From NCBI GenBank assembly GCA_004551485.1, contig SBLD01000001.1, positions 469,808 to 533,807 of the forward strand: a stretch of 64,000 nt of DNA. The letters run 5' to 3'. The notes below the pieces were generated by a model, which was given only the letters and a program-made list of their open reading frames with translations, did not search any database and was not told the DNA's origin. Origin of the DNA: Billgrantia azerbaijanica (GTDB lineage Bacteria > Pseudomonadota > Gammaproteobacteria > Pseudomonadales > Halomonadaceae). Made by a program: the position numbers and the translations under genes. Each line of letters opens with the position of its first letter. Position 1 is the stretch's first letter. Positions 28,408 through 39,140 of the stretch are shown here, one piece after another.

Positions 28408-28453
28408 GCCACGGCGGCCGGGCGGGCGTTCATCCAACGACAGGAGACCGACC

Positions 28454-28795
28454 ATGGACTGCCTGTTCTGCAAGATCATCGACCGCGAGATTCCCGCCGA
28501 CATCGTCTACGAGGACGACGAGGTGCTGGCCTTCGAGGACATCAATCCCCAGGCGCCCACCCATGTCCTGCTCATTCCCAAGCGCCACATCGCCACCCTC
28601 AACGACATCGCCGATGCCGACCGGGCGCTGATCGGACGGCTGACCCAGGTCGCCGCCGACCTGGCCCGCGAGCGCGGCTTCGCCGAAGAGGGCTACCGGG
28701 TGGTGATGAACTGCAATGAACAGGCCGGCCAGACGGTCTATCATATCCATATGCACCTGATGGGCGGTCGACGCTTCACTTGGCCGGCTGGCTAG
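28454..28795 (+). CDS. hinT: HIT (histidine-triad) family nucleotide hydrolase, HinT-like
   Basis: A 113-residue purine nucleoside phosphoramidase-like protein. It begins [23 protein letters not shown] and carries the histidine triad HIHMHL near the C-terminus ([19 protein letters not shown]). HinT hydrolyses adenosine phosphoramidates and removes AMP from lysyl-adenylates. Length and motifs are those of HinT. AGGAG lies before the ATG. It follows prkB by 46 bp. Confidence 0.94.
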   Translation: MDCLFCKIIDREIPADIVYEDDEVLAFEDINPQAPTHVLLIPKRHIATLNDIADADRALIGRLTQVAADLARERGFAEEGYRVVMNCNEQAGQTVYHIHMHLMGGRRFTWPAG

Positions 28796-28950
28796 CCGGC
28801 GCCTTGCGGCACCGCCGCGCACGACCCGGCGACTCGACGCCTCAGGTGCATCTCGCCGCTCGACAGACAAGAGCGGCGGGCGCTTCTGGTGCCACCGCCG
28901 CTCGGTTACACTCGGTGTCGACGATTCTCTTCAGGCGCGACGAGGCCGCC

Positions 28951-29595
28951 ATGCTCCGCAAGCTTTCCCGTACCGACAACCTCATCCACCAGTTCGATAC
29001 CGTATTGCGCACCCTGGTCCCCCATGCGGCCCGGGCCTCGCGTCCCTCGCCGGCCACGGCGGAGATCCGTGACGAGGCCCTGACGCCGGAGGAGCGCCGC
29101 CACGCCGAGGGGCTGATGCGCATCAATCACACCGGCGAGGTGTGCGCCCAGGCGCTCTATCAGGGGCAGGGCTGCACCGCCAAGCTGCCGGAGGTGCGCG
29201 GGCAGATGGAGAAGGCGGCCGAAGAGGAGATCGACCACCTGGCCTGGTGCGACGATCGTCTTCAGGAGCTCGGCGGCCACACCAGCCACCTCAACCCGCT
29301 CTTCTATATCGCCTCCTTCGGCCTCGGTGCCGCGGCCGGGGCCGTGGGCGACCGAGTGAGCCTCGGTTTCGTGGCGGCCACCGAGGAGCAGGTCGGCCAC
29401 CACCTGGAGGAGCACCTGGTCAAGCTGCCTCCCGGCGACCACCGCTCGCGGGCGGTGCTGCGCCAGATGGCCATCGACGAGGCCCACCACGCCCAGCTCG
29501 CCCGCGAGGCCGGCGGCCTGCGCTTCCCGGCGCCGGTCAAGTTCGGCATGACGCTGATGTCCAAGGTGATGACCAAGAGCGTCTACCACCTCTGA
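28951..29595 (+). CDS. coq7: Di-iron ubiquinone hydroxylase Coq7
   Basis: Coq7 hydroxylates 2-polyprenyl-3-methyl-6-methoxy-1,4-benzoquinone, a late step of ubiquinone synthesis, and replaces the flavoprotein UbiF of enterics. The 214-residue protein is a ferritin-like di-iron carboxylate enzyme with the ligands in two repeats: [14 protein letters not shown] with [10 protein letters not shown], and [14 protein letters not shown] with [11 protein letters not shown] 28951 fits the family N-terminus ([12 protein letters not shown]); the frame extends upstream to 28780, inside the HIT gene. About 155 bp separate it from the HIT gene. Confidence 0.95.
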   Translation: MLRKLSRTDNLIHQFDTVLRTLVPHAARASRPSPATAEIRDEALTPEERRHAEGLMRINHTGEVCAQALYQGQGCTAKLPEVRGQMEKAAEEEIDHLAWCDDRLQELGGHTSHLNPLFYIASFGLGAAAGAVGDRVSLGFVAATEEQVGHHLEEHLVKLPPGDHRSRAVLRQMAIDEAHHAQLAREAGGLRFPAPVKFGMTLMSKVMTKSVYHL

Positions 29596-29609
29596 CCGGG
29601 GCCGATGGC

Positions 29610-30215
29610 ATGTCCGACCACATCCATGAGCGCTGCGTCGCGGTCGCCCGCGAGCTGAGCCCGCAGCTTACCGAGGCGATCGCGCGGGGCGGGCCGGTGA
29701 CGCTCGTGGCCGACGACAGCCAGCCCCTGGCCGAGCGCCTGTGCCGCTCGGTGGCCGGGCAGCAGCTGTCGGTGAAGGCGGCGCGTTCGATCTGGGGGCG
29801 GGTGCTCGAGGCGGCAGGCGAGGTCCCGCTGATGGATTTCCTCGTCGAGGCCCGCCACGCCACCCTGCGCGACTGCGGCCTGTCGGCCGCCAAGGCCAAG
29901 GCGCTCGGCCTGATCGCCGAGGAGGCGCGGGCCGGCCAGCTCGAGGCCGATGCCCTGCGCGACCTCGATCACGCCGAGCGCGCGCAGCGCCTGACCGCGC
30001 TGTGGGGCGTGGGGCAGTGGACGGCCGACATGGTCTCGATCTTCTACTTCGGCGAGCCGGACGTCTGGCCGGAAGGCGACGTGGCGGTGCGCAAGACGCT
30101 CGAGCGGCTCACCAGCCCGCGGCGCAAGACCCGGCGCACCGCCGCGCGCTTTGCGCCGTATCGCTCGCACCTGGCGTTGTATCTGTGGCGGCACGTCGAC
30201 GCCCCGCCGGTCTAG
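29610..30215 (+). CDS. DNA-3-methyladenine glycosylase, AlkA-type HhH-GPD
   Basis: A 201-residue base-excision enzyme that should remove alkylated purines from DNA. It shows the helix-hairpin-helix LTALWGVGQWTADMVS and the downstream Asp in WPEGDVAVRK, which fits the catalytic aspartate of the HhH-GPD family. It lacks the AlkA N-terminal domain, as in the short archaeal/bacterial AlkA-like enzymes. It starts 14 bp after coq7, so the two may be co-transcribed. It converges with the osmC gene. Confidence 0.88.
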   Translation: MSDHIHERCVAVARELSPQLTEAIARGGPVTLVADDSQPLAERLCRSVAGQQLSVKAARSIWGRVLEAAGEVPLMDFLVEARHATLRDCGLSAAKAKALGLIAEEARAGQLEADALRDLDHAERAQRLTALWGVGQWTADMVSIFYFGEPDVWPEGDVAVRKTLERLTSPRRKTRRTAARFAPYRSHLALYLWRHVDAPPV

Positions 30216-30237
30216 TCCCTGCGCTGCCTGAACGGAA

Positions 30238-30259
30238 GAGGCCCGCATCAGCGGGCCTC
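30238..30259 (-). terminator. Hairpin terminator between convergent genes
   Basis: GAGGCCCGC (30238-30246) and GCGGGCCTC (30251-30259) form a perfect 9-bp stem with loop ATCA. On the minus strand the stem is followed by TTCCGTT, so it best terminates the osmC-like gene. It may also stop the glycosylase transcript. Confidence 0.7.
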
Positions 30260-30283
30260 GGTGCGTTCGGGAGAGCCGGCGGC

Positions 30284-30703
30284 TCAGTCGTCGACGATGC
30301 TGTAGGAGTGGGTGATTTCGACCCCGCCCTGGGCCAGCATGATCGAGGCGCTGCAGTACTTGTCGGCGGAGAGCTCCACGGCGCGCTTGACCTGGCTCTC
30401 CTTGAGGTTGCGCCCGCTCACGGTGAAGTGGACGTGGATCTTGGTGAACACCGAGGGCACGGCATCGGCGCGCTCGGCCTCGATGTGGGCCTGGCAGTCG
30501 GTCACCGGGGCGCGGGACTTCTCGAGGATCTCCATGACGTCGAAGGAGGTACAGGCGCCGAGCCCCATCAGCAGCATCTCCATGGGGCGGGGGCCGGTGT
30601 TGCGGCCGCCGTGGTCGGGCGGGCCGTCGATGACCACGCTGTGGCCGCTTCCCGATTCGGCGACGAACTGGCGGCCGTCGGTCCATTTCACAGTGGCTTT
30701 CAT
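30284..30703 (-). CDS. OsmC/YhfA-like peroxiredoxin-fold protein
   Basis: A 139-residue OsmC-family protein of the YhfA type. The two reactive cysteines of the family are Cys51 (GLGACTSFDVM) and Cys117 (ADKYCSASIML). OsmC proteins reduce organic hydroperoxides; the role of the YhfA branch is not settled. Length and motifs are normal. It appears monocistronic and is preceded by about 240 bp that contain a structured repeat element. Confidence 0.9.
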   Translation of the reverse strand: MKATVKWTDGRQFVAESGSGHSVVIDGPPDHGGRNTGPRPMEMLLMGLGACTSFDVMEILEKSRAPVTDCQAHIEAERADAVPSVFTKIHVHFTVSGRNLKESQVKRAVELSADKYCSASIMLAQGGVEITHSYSIVDD

Positions 30704-30828
30704 GGCGGGTTTCCTCGAGTCGTGGTGAAAACGCAGGCGGGCAGCATAGCAGCTGGCGCGGCGCGACTCAGCCCCGTGTGCCGAGCAGGCTGTGCAGTTG
30801 CAGTTCCCCCAAAGCGAGAGGCGCCGGG

Positions 30829-30913
30829 GACAGGTCGACGAGGGGGGCCGATGCCAGGGATGGCATCGGTAGCGCCCAGGGAGGGGTTCACAGCGCCCCC
30901 TCTGAGACCTGTC
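30829..30913. repeat. 85-bp structured intergenic element
   Basis: Nested inverted repeats: GACAGGTC (30829-30836) with GACCTGTC (30906-30913), AGGGGG (30841-30846) with CCCCCT (30896-30901), and CCGATGCCA (30848-30856) with TGGCATCGG (30861-30869) around a GGGA loop. It lies between osmC and murU, both on the minus strand. I recall similar hairpin-rich intergenic sequences in halomonads, but no second copy is present here. It could be a REP-like element or a 3' structure of murU. Confidence 0.6.
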
Positions 30914-30939
30914 GCCGGACCAGCCTCGAGCGACGTGAC

Positions 30940-32648
<1,709 letters not shown>

Positions 32649-32780
32649 GCGGGCTCCTTGCGGATGGGGGCCGGTTGACGCCCGTGGTGAGCCACCGCAT
32701 GCTGAGCCGCGGGGTGGCGCATGCGACGGGCGATGCGGCCTGTATAATACCGATTCTCTTCGCCAAGGACACCGAGGACC

Positions 32781-35270
32781 ATGGGCAAGCGACATTCAGG
32801 GAAGGCCCTTGCCGGGCTGTTGACCGCCGGCCTGGTGAGCGTGCCGTTCGCCTCTCCGCTCGCCGCGGCGCCTCCCGAGCCGTTGCCGGCCGGGCAGCTC
32901 GATTTCCGCCCCTGGGGCGCCGAGCGGCCGGTCGGCGCCCTGTGCCGCGGTCGCTACGTCATGCCCGGCTACCGTCTGCCGGCCGTCGAGGACCCGCGGC
33001 GGGTGCAGAGCGAATCCGATCGCGCCTTCTACGGCGAGACGGGGGACACCATCCTGCGCGGCGAGGTGGTGCTGCGCCGCGGCGACAGCCAACTGGAGGC
33101 ACCCGAGGTGCGCATGCCCGCCTCGCGCGAGCAAGTGTTCGCCGACGGCCCCCTGGCGCTGCGCGACCCCGGACTGCTGGTGCGCGGCGACGCCGCCGAA
33201 GTCTCGCTGGTGAGCGATGCGGCGAGCGTCGACGCGGCCCACTACGTGATCCATGAGCAGCACCTGCGCGGCGATGCCCTGCGCCTGGCGCGCCTCGAGG
33301 ATGGCCGCTACCGACTCACCTCGGCGAGCTTCACCACCTGCGACCCGGGCGACACCCTGTGGCGGCTGGTGGGCGGCGACGTCGTGCTCGACCGAGAGAG
33401 CGGCTTCGGCACCGCGCGCCACGCGCGCCTGGAGGTGGGGCGGGTGCCGGTCTTCTACTGGCCCTGGGTGCGCTTTCCCATCGACGACCGCCGCCACACC
33501 GGCTTCCTGTGGCCGGAACTCGGCGTCTCCGGCGATGCGTTCGACTACGCCCAGCCGTTCTACTGGAACATCGCGCCCAACCACGACGCCACCGTCACCC
33601 CGCGCTGGATCAGCGACCGTGGCCTGCTGCTGGGCGCCGAGTACCGCTACCTGTTTCCCACCGATCGCGGCCAGCTGGAGGGTGCCTTCCTGGCCGACGA
33701 CGACGGTGGCAGCGATGGGCCCGGCGACCCCTCGCGGCGCCACGCGGGCGAGGACCGCTGGTACCTCGACTACCGGCACAGCGGGCGCTTCGATGCGCGT
33801 ACCCGCTATGACCTGCGCTACGGAGCCGCCAGCGACGGTCGCTACTTCGATGACTTCGGCCGTCCGTTCGGTGAAGACCCCACGGCCATGCCGCGCCTGG
33901 CGCGCCTCGACTATCGCGGCAACCGCTGGCATCTCGAGGCGCGCGCCCAGGGCTTCCAGCGCCTCGACGACCCGCTGCTCGACCCCGACAAGCCGTTCTA
34001 CCGCCTGCCCAGTCTCACTGCCGATGCGCGCTGGTCGCAGCCGAGCGGCTTCTATCAGCAGTGGCGCTCCAATGCGACCTACTTCTGGCGCGACGTCGAC
34101 GAGACACGCATTCCCCTGGAGCGCGAGGCCGCGGTCGGCAGCCGGTTGCACCTGGCGCCTGCTGCCGGCTGGCGCTTCGATGCCAGCTGGGGCCACCTCG
34201 AGCCGCGCCTGGAGTGGCTCGCCACCGCCTACGACCTGGACTACGGCGAGCGCGACGTCGACCGTGACACCGCCCCGACCCGCGAGGTGCCGGTAAGCTC
34301 CATCGATGGTGGCCTGGTCTTCGAGCGCGAGCTGGCGCTCGGCGGGCGCGACTACCGACAGACGCTGGAGCCGCGCGTCAACTACACCTACGTGCCGGGG
34401 CGCGACCAGAGCGAGTTCCCCGACTTCGACACCAGCGAGCGCGCCTTCTCGTGGGGCCAGCTGTGGTCGCCGTACCGCTTCACCGGGGCCGACCGGGTCG
34501 GCGACCTCAACCGGCTGTCGCTGGGGGTCGACTCGCGCCTGCTCGATGACGCCCGCGGGCGCGAGCGGCTGGCGCTGGGGATGGGGCAGGCGTTCTATTT
34601 CGACGACCGCCACGTCGACATGGACGGCGACCCCGATACCCTGCCCACGCCGCCGGAGGCGGGCGGCGACTTCCAGCGCCACTACCGCGCCACCCGCGAG
34701 CGCTCGCCGCTGGTCACCCGCCTCGACTGGCAGATCACCGACGCCTGGCGCTCGCGCTGGCAGTGGCTCTACGACGACCACCTCGAGCGCACCGAACGCA
34801 CCTCGCTGGACCTGCAATACCGCGCCGCGGCCGGCCACGTGGTGAACCTTGGCTACCGTTGGGAAATCCAAGGCTTCGACCCCTCGATCGAGCCGGGCGA
34901 CGACGCCTTCCGCGACTTCGACCGCGAGGAGCTCGACCTGTCGTTCGCCTGGAAGGCGTCGTCGCAGCTGGATCTGGTCGGTCGCGCCCTCTACGACCGC
35001 ACCAACGACCGATTCCTGGAGCAACTGGCGGGTGTGCAGTGGAACGACTGCTGCTATGGTCTGCAGTTGGTGTGGCGCAAGTGGATCGACGACAGCGATA
35101 CGGCCCGGATCGAGGACGATACCACCGACCGGGGCGTGTTCCTGCGCTTCGTGTTCAAGGGCCTGGGGGGCGTCGGCAGCGATGCCGGCAGCTACTTCGA
35201 GCGGGCCGTACCCGGCTATCGCGCCACCGCCTTCGAGGCGGGCCCCGCCGACGGAAGACAACAGAGATGA
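32781..35270 (+). CDS. lptD: LPS-assembly outer-membrane protein LptD
   Basis: LptD is the beta-barrel that, with lipoprotein LptE, inserts LPS into the outer leaflet. The 829-residue protein has a signal peptide (about 1-30), an N-terminal OstA/jellyroll domain (about 60-210, LRGEVVLRRGDSQLEA, RGDAAEVSL), and a C-terminal 26-strand barrel. The four conserved cysteines are present: Cys55, Cys187 and the adjacent Cys757-Cys758 pair, fitting the inter-domain disulfides of E. coli LptD. A TATAAT (32744-32749) lies 31 bp upstream of the ATG but has no clear -35. It leads the surA-pdxA-rsmA operon. Confidence 0.96.
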   Translation: MGKRHSGKALAGLLTAGLVSVPFASPLAAAPPEPLPAGQLDFRPWGAERPVGALCRGRYVMPGYRLPAVEDPRRVQSESDRAFYGETGDTILRGEVVLRRGDSQLEAPEVRMPASREQVFADGPLALRDPGLLVRGDAAEVSLVSDAASVDAAHYVIHEQHLRGDALRLARLEDGRYRLTSASFTTCDPGDTLWRLVGGDVVLDRESGFGTARHARLEVGRVPVFYWPWVRFPIDDRRHTGFLWPELGVSGDAFDYAQPFYWNIAPNHDATVTPRWISDRGLLLGAEYRYLFPTDRGQLEGAFLADDDGGSDGPGDPSRRHAGEDRWYLDYRHSGRFDARTRYDLRYGAASDGRYFDDFGRPFGEDPTAMPRLARLDYRGNRWHLEARAQGFQRLDDPLLDPDKPFYRLPSLTADARWSQPSGFYQQWRSNATYFWRDVDETRIPLEREAAVGSRLHLAPAAGWRFDASWGHLEPRLEWLATAYDLDYGERDVDRDTAPTREVPVSSIDGGLVFERELALGGRDYRQTLEPRVNYTYVPGRDQSEFPDFDTSERAFSWGQLWSPYRFTGADRVGDLNRLSLGVDSRLLDDARGRERLALGMGQAFYFDDRHVDMDGDPDTLPTPPEAGGDFQRHYRATRERSPLVTRLDWQITDAWRSRWQWLYDDHLERTERTSLDLQYRAAAGHVVNLGYRWEIQGFDPSIEPGDDAFRDFDREELDLSFAWKASSQLDLVGRALYDRTNDRFLEQLAGVQWNDCCYGLQLVWRKWIDDSDTARIEDDTTDRGVFLRFVFKGLGGVGSDAGSYFERAVPGYRATAFEAGPADGRQQR

Positions 35271-35287
35271 CGAGAGGACACAACGAC

Positions 35288-35959
35288 ATGCACTCCGTGC
35301 GAATCGCGGTGCTGGGCACGGCCCTGGCACTGGCCATTGGCCTCGGCGCCGCGCCGCTTTACGCCCAGCAGGGCGAGTCCGACTTCGAGCCGGTGGCGCG
35401 CCAGTCGCTGGATCGCATCGTGGCGGTGGTCAACGACCGCGCCATCATGGCCAGCGAGCTGGAGGAGCGCGTGGAGCAGGCGCGCAGCCAGCTGGTCAGC
35501 AACCAGGTCGAGGTGCCGCCCGAGGCGTCGCTGCGCGAGCAGATGCTCGACCGCCTGATCGTCGAGGAGATCCAGCTGCAGCTGGCCGAGGAGGCCGGGC
35601 TGTCGATCGACGATACCCAGCTCAACCGCCAGGTGCGCGGCATCGCCGAGAGCAATGGCATGACGCTGGAGCAGTTCGCCGATGCCCTGGAGGCCGACGG
35701 CCTGAGTCTCGGCCAGGTGCGCGAGGAGGTGCGCCGCCAGTTGCTGCTGCGCGAGCTGCAGCAGCGCCGCGTGGGCAGCCGCGTCAACCTCAGCGAGCGC
35801 GAGGTGGAGCGCTTCATCGAACAGCAGGGCGGCAACATCAGCCGCGACCAGGCCAGCCAGGCGCTCTTCCAGCGCAAGGCCAACCAGGCCATGGAGGCGT
35901 GGATCCAGGAGATTCGCGCCGAAGCCTTCATCGACAAGCGGCTCTCCGCGTCGCGCTGA
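35288..35959 (+). CDS. surA: SurA-type periplasmic chaperone lacking both parvulin domains
   Basis: SurA carries outer-membrane proteins across the periplasm to the BAM complex. This product has a signal peptide (about 1-26, MHSVRIAVLGTALALAIGLG) and the SurA N-terminal domain (DRIVAVVNDRAIMASELEERV, SERE VERFIEQ in the last helix). It then passes directly to the C-terminal segment (ASQALFQRKANQAMEAWIQEIRAEAFIDKRL is split by position: residues about 190-220). The usual two PPIase domains of about 100 residues each are absent, so the protein is 223 residues instead of about 430. One open frame spans both parts, so this is not a frameshift. Neighbours lptD and pdxA are those of ordinary surA. 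E. coli SurA without its PPIase domains keeps chaperone activity, so it may be functional. An alternative ATG at 35267 overlaps the lptD stop. Confidence 0.85.
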   Translation: MHSVRIAVLGTALALAIGLGAAPLYAQQGESDFEPVARQSLDRIVAVVNDRAIMASELEERVEQARSQLVSNQVEVPPEASLREQMLDRLIVEEIQLQLAEEAGLSIDDTQLNRQVRGIAESNGMTLEQFADALEADGLSLGQVREEVRRQLLLRELQQRRVGSRVNLSEREVERFIEQQGGNISRDQASQALFQRKANQAMEAWIQEIRAEAFIDKRLSASR

Positions 35960-37014
35960 TGGCAAGGCCAGCGGATCCCGTACTGGCGCTGACCACCGGC
36001 GAGCCGGCGGGCATCGGCCCGGAGCTCGTCGTGGCGCTCGCCGCGGCCGGCGAGCTGCCGGCGGGCACGGTGGCCGTCGGCGATCCGGCGCTGCTCGCCG
36101 AGCGGGCGGCCGGCCTCGGCGTGCCGCTCACCCTGCATGAGCTGGCGCCGGGCGAGGCGCCGTCGGCGCAGGCATCCGGCGAACTGCCGGTATGGCCGGT
36201 GGCGCTGCGGGTGCCGAGCCGTCCCGGCACGCTGGCCGTGGCCAATGCCGCCTACGTGCTCGAGACCCTCGACGTGGCCATCCGGACCTGTCGCGACGGC
36301 CACGCCGACGGCGTGGTCACCGCGCCGCTGCACAAGGGGGTGATCATCGAGGCGGGGCACACGGGGTTTCGCGGCCACACCGAGTACCTGCGCGACGCCT
36401 GCGGCGTCGACGAGGTGGTGATGATGCTCGCCACCGACCGCGCCCTGCACGCCTGCGAGGCGGGCTGGCAGGGCGGCGGCGCGCTGCGCGTGGCGCTCGC
36501 CACCACCCACCTGCCGTTGCGCGAGGTGGCCGATGCCGTCACCGCGCCGCGGCTCGAACGGGTCCTGCGCGTGTTGCACGCCGACCTGACGCGCTGGTTC
36601 GGCGTGGCGTGTCCGCGCATCGCCGTGAGCGGCCTCAACCCCCACGCCGGCGAGGGAGGGCACCTGGGCTTTGAAGAGCGCGACGTGATCGTCCCGGTGC
36701 TCGAGGCGCTGCGCCGCGAGGGTTTCACCCTTGACGGGCCGCTGCCGGCCGATACCCTGTTCACTCCGCGCCACCTGGCCGGGGTCGACGCCGTGCTGGC
36801 CATGTATCACGACCAGGGGCTGCCCGTGCTCAAGTACGCCGGCTTTGGCCGTGCCGCCAACATCACCCTGGGCCTGCCGTTTCCCCGCACCTCGGTGGAC
36901 CACGGGACCGCCCTCGACCTGGCCGGCCGCGGGGTGGCCGACCCGGGCAGTCTGCGCGTCGCCACGGCGCTGGCCGCCGATATGGCAAGCCGTGGGGCTT
37001 GCCGGCCAACCTGA
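35959..37014 (+). CDS. pdxA: 4-hydroxythreonine-4-phosphate dehydrogenase
   Basis: PdxA oxidises 4-phosphohydroxy-L-threonine with NAD+ in the DXP-dependent vitamin B6 route. The 351-residue protein has the N-terminal TTGEPAGIGPEL, the histidine-rich metal site GHTGFRGHTEYL, VSGLNPHAGE and MYHDQGLPVLKYAGFG, all typical. The start ATG overlaps the surA stop (TGATG). It is in the conserved lptD-surA-pdxA-rsmA-apaG-apaH order. Confidence 0.97.
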   Translation: MARPADPVLALTTGEPAGIGPELVVALAAAGELPAGTVAVGDPALLAERAAGLGVPLTLHELAPGEAPSAQASGELPVWPVALRVPSRPGTLAVANAAYVLETLDVAIRTCRDGHADGVVTAPLHKGVIIEAGHTGFRGHTEYLRDACGVDEVVMMLATDRALHACEAGWQGGGALRVALATTHLPLREVADAVTAPRLERVLRVLHADLTRWFGVACPRIAVSGLNPHAGEGGHLGFEERDVIVPVLEALRREGFTLDGPLPADTLFTPRHLAGVDAVLAMYHDQGLPVLKYAGFGRAANITLGLPFPRTSVDHGTALDLAGRGVADPGSLRVATALAADMASRGACRPT

Positions 37015-37064
37015 GCAGCCCCGCATCAGCGGCAATGCGACTACCGATAGAAGGACGATCCTGA

Positions 37065-37877
37065 ATGGCATCCCGCCCGCCGGCCCATCGCGCCCGCAAG
37101 CGCTTCGGCCAGAATTTCCTGCGTGACCCCGGCATCATCGCGCGCCTCGTGCGCGCCATCGCTCCCCGGCCGGGCGAGCGGCTGATCGAGATCGGGCCCG
37201 GCCAGGGTGCCCTGACCGAACCGCTGCTCGAGGCGGCCGGCGGCCGCCTCGAGGTGATCGAGCTCGACCGCGACCTGGTGCCGGGGCTGCGCGTGCAGTT
37301 CTTCGCCTACCCGGACTTCGTCGTCCACGAGGCCGATGCGCTGACCTTCGACTTCCGCGCCCTGCGCGGCGACGGCGCGCCGCTGCGCGTGGTGGGCAAC
37401 CTGCCCTACAATATCTCCACGCCCCTGATCGGCCACCTGCTCGAGGCGGGGGACGCCATCGCCGACATGCACTTCATGCTGCAGAAGGAGGTGGTCGAGC
37501 GGCTCGCCGCCGAGCCCGGCGGCGCCGACTGGGGGCGGCTGTCGGTGATGGCCCAGTACCGCTGCGCCGTCGAGTCGCTGTTCACGGTGCCGCCGGAGGC
37601 CTTCGTGCCGCGTCCCAAGGTCGACTCCGCCATCGTGCGCCTCACGCCGTACGCCGCGCCGCCTTTTCCGGCGCGCGACGAGGCGCTGCTCTTCGACCTG
37701 GTGCGCCAGGCCTTCGGCCAGCGGCGCAAGACGCTGCGCAACAACCTCAAGGGGCGTATCGGCGGCGAGGCGCTCGAGGCGCTGGGCATCGACCCCAGGC
37801 GCCGGCCGCAGACCCTGTCGGTGGAGGAGTTCGTGCGCATTGCCAACCACCTGGCCAGCGAGGAGGCAACGCCATGA
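37065..37877 (+). CDS. rsmA: 16S rRNA dimethyladenosine transferase RsmA (KsgA)
   Basis: RsmA dimethylates A1518 and A1519 in helix 45 of 16S rRNA, a late 30S assembly step. The 270-residue protein has RKRFGQNFLRDPGII, the SAM-binding EIGPGQGALTEPLL and the catalytic NLPYNIST motif. C-terminal helices follow (RRKTLRNNLKGR). Normal length. AGGA lies before the ATG. The stop overlaps apaG. Confidence 0.98.
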   Translation: MASRPPAHRARKRFGQNFLRDPGIIARLVRAIAPRPGERLIEIGPGQGALTEPLLEAAGGRLEVIELDRDLVPGLRVQFFAYPDFVVHEADALTFDFRALRGDGAPLRVVGNLPYNISTPLIGHLLEAGDAIADMHFMLQKEVVERLAAEPGGADWGRLSVMAQYRCAVESLFTVPPEAFVPRPKVDSAIVRLTPYAAPPFPARDEALLFDLVRQAFGQRRKTLRNNLKGRIGGEALEALGIDPRRRPQTLSVEEFVRIANHLASEEATP

Positions 37878-38287
37878 CCCGGGCATCCGAGGCTCACTCA
37901 GCCGAAACGTTGCCGGCCAGCGACGTGCACATCGACGTGGAGCCGGCCTACCGCGAGGAGGAGTCCTCGCGCAACGAATCGCGCTTCGTCTTCAGCTACA
38001 CCGTGACGATCCACAACCACTCCACGCGCAGCCTGCAACTGCTGGCACGCCACTGGAAGATCACCCAGGGCAGCGGCCAGGTGCAGGAAGTGCGCGGCAA
38101 GGGCGTCGTCGGCCAGCAGCCGATGATCGGCCCGGGCCAGACGTTCCGCTATACCAGCCGCGCCATCCTCGATGCCCCCGTGGGGGTGATGGAGGGGGAG
38201 TACACCTGCGTGGACACGGTCAGCCAACGCCCCTTCGAGGTGCCCATTCCGCCCTTCCGGCTGGCCGGCCCCAACCAGGTGCATTGA
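37874..38287 (+). CDS. apaG: ApaG domain protein
   Basis: A 137-residue fibronectin-III-like ApaG protein. The best known phenotype of apaG loss is altered Co2+ resistance and Mg2+ efflux, but its molecular role is unknown. Family features include [23 protein letters not shown] and [16 protein letters not shown], then EGEYTCVD. It overlaps rsmA by 4 bp (ATGA). Confidence 0.95.
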   Translation: MTRASEAHSAETLPASDVHIDVEPAYREEESSRNESRFVFSYTVTIHNHSTRSLQLLARHWKITQGSGQVQEVRGKGVVGQQPMIGPGQTFRYTSRAILDAPVGVMEGEYTCVDTVSQRPFEVPIPPFRLAGPNQVH

Positions 38288-38312
38288 CGACGACAGGGAA
38301 CAGGGAGAGGCC

Positions 38313-39140
38313 ATGACCACCTATGCCATCGGCGACCTGCAGGGCTGCCACGCCGAATTCGTCGCCCTGCTCGAGCGGATCGACTTCGACCCGCGCCGCG
38401 ACCGGCTGTGGCTGGTGGGCGACCTGGTCAACCGCGGCCCGGCCTCGCTCGACTGCCTGCGCGAGCTGCGCGCCCTGGGCAATGCGGCGGTCGCGGTGCT
38501 CGGCAATCACGACCTGCACCTGCTGGCCGTGGCGCGCGGCGGGGCGAGGTCGAACCGCAAGGACACCCTGGCGGCGATTCTCGAGGCGCCGGACCGCGAG
38601 GTGCTGCTCGACTGGCTGCAGGCCTGCCCGCTGCTGGTGCGCCACGGCGACGCCGTCATGAGTCACGCCGGGCTGCTGCCGCAGTGGTCGCTGGCCAAGG
38701 CCGAGGGGCTGGCGCGCGAGGTCGAGGCGCGGCTCGCCAGCGAGCGGGTCGGCGCCTTCCTCGAGCGGATGTACGGCAACACGCCGCCCTGCTGGCGCGA
38801 CGACCTGGACGGCAGCGACCGCCTGCGCGTCATCGTCAATGCCTTCACCCGCATGCGCTTCATCGATGCCGAGGGGTGTCTCGACTTCACCGCCAAGACG
38901 GGCCTCGACAGCGCCCCGCCGGGCTTTGCCCCGTGGTTCCAGTTCCCGCGCGACGACGACCCGCGCGTGATCTTCGGTCACTGGGCGGCGCTCTCGGGGG
39001 CGACCCCGGGCGCGCGGATACGTGCCGAGGCGCTGGACACCGGCTGCGTGTGGGGCGGTGCCCTCACCGCCCTGAACCTCGACAGCGGCGAGCGGGTCAG
39101 CGTGCCCAGCCGCCGGCGGGACCGAGAGCACCATGGCTGA
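38313..39140 (+). CDS. apaH: Symmetrical bis(5'-nucleosyl)-tetraphosphatase
   Basis: ApaH cleaves Ap4A to two ADP and also removes NpnN caps from RNA 5' ends. The 275-residue metallophosphoesterase carries [24 protein letters not shown] and [14 protein letters not shown], the motifs of the calcineurin-like fold. The C-terminal GHWAALSG region with conserved His is present. GGGAGAGG precedes the ATG. Its last 8 bp overlap cca. Confidence 0.97.
   Translation: MTTYAIGDLQGCHAEFVALLERIDFDPRRDRLWLVGDLVNRGPASLDCLRELRALGNAAVAVLGNHDLHLLAVARGGARSNRKDTLAAILEAPDREVLLDWLQACPLLVRHGDAVMSHAGLLPQWSLAKAEGLAREVEARLASERVGAFLERMYGNTPPCWRDDLDGSDRLRVIVNAFTRMRFIDAEGCLDFTAKTGLDSAPPGFAPWFQFPRDDDPRVIFGHWAALSGATPGARIRAEALDTGCVWGGALTALNLDSGERVSVPSRRRDREHHG

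Noticed and set aside
35288-35959. surA shortened by a frameshift or an assembly gap
   Set aside because: One uninterrupted frame holds both the N-terminal and the C-terminal SurA parts, with normal spacing to lptD and pdxA. A precise in-frame loss of both PPIase domains fits better.
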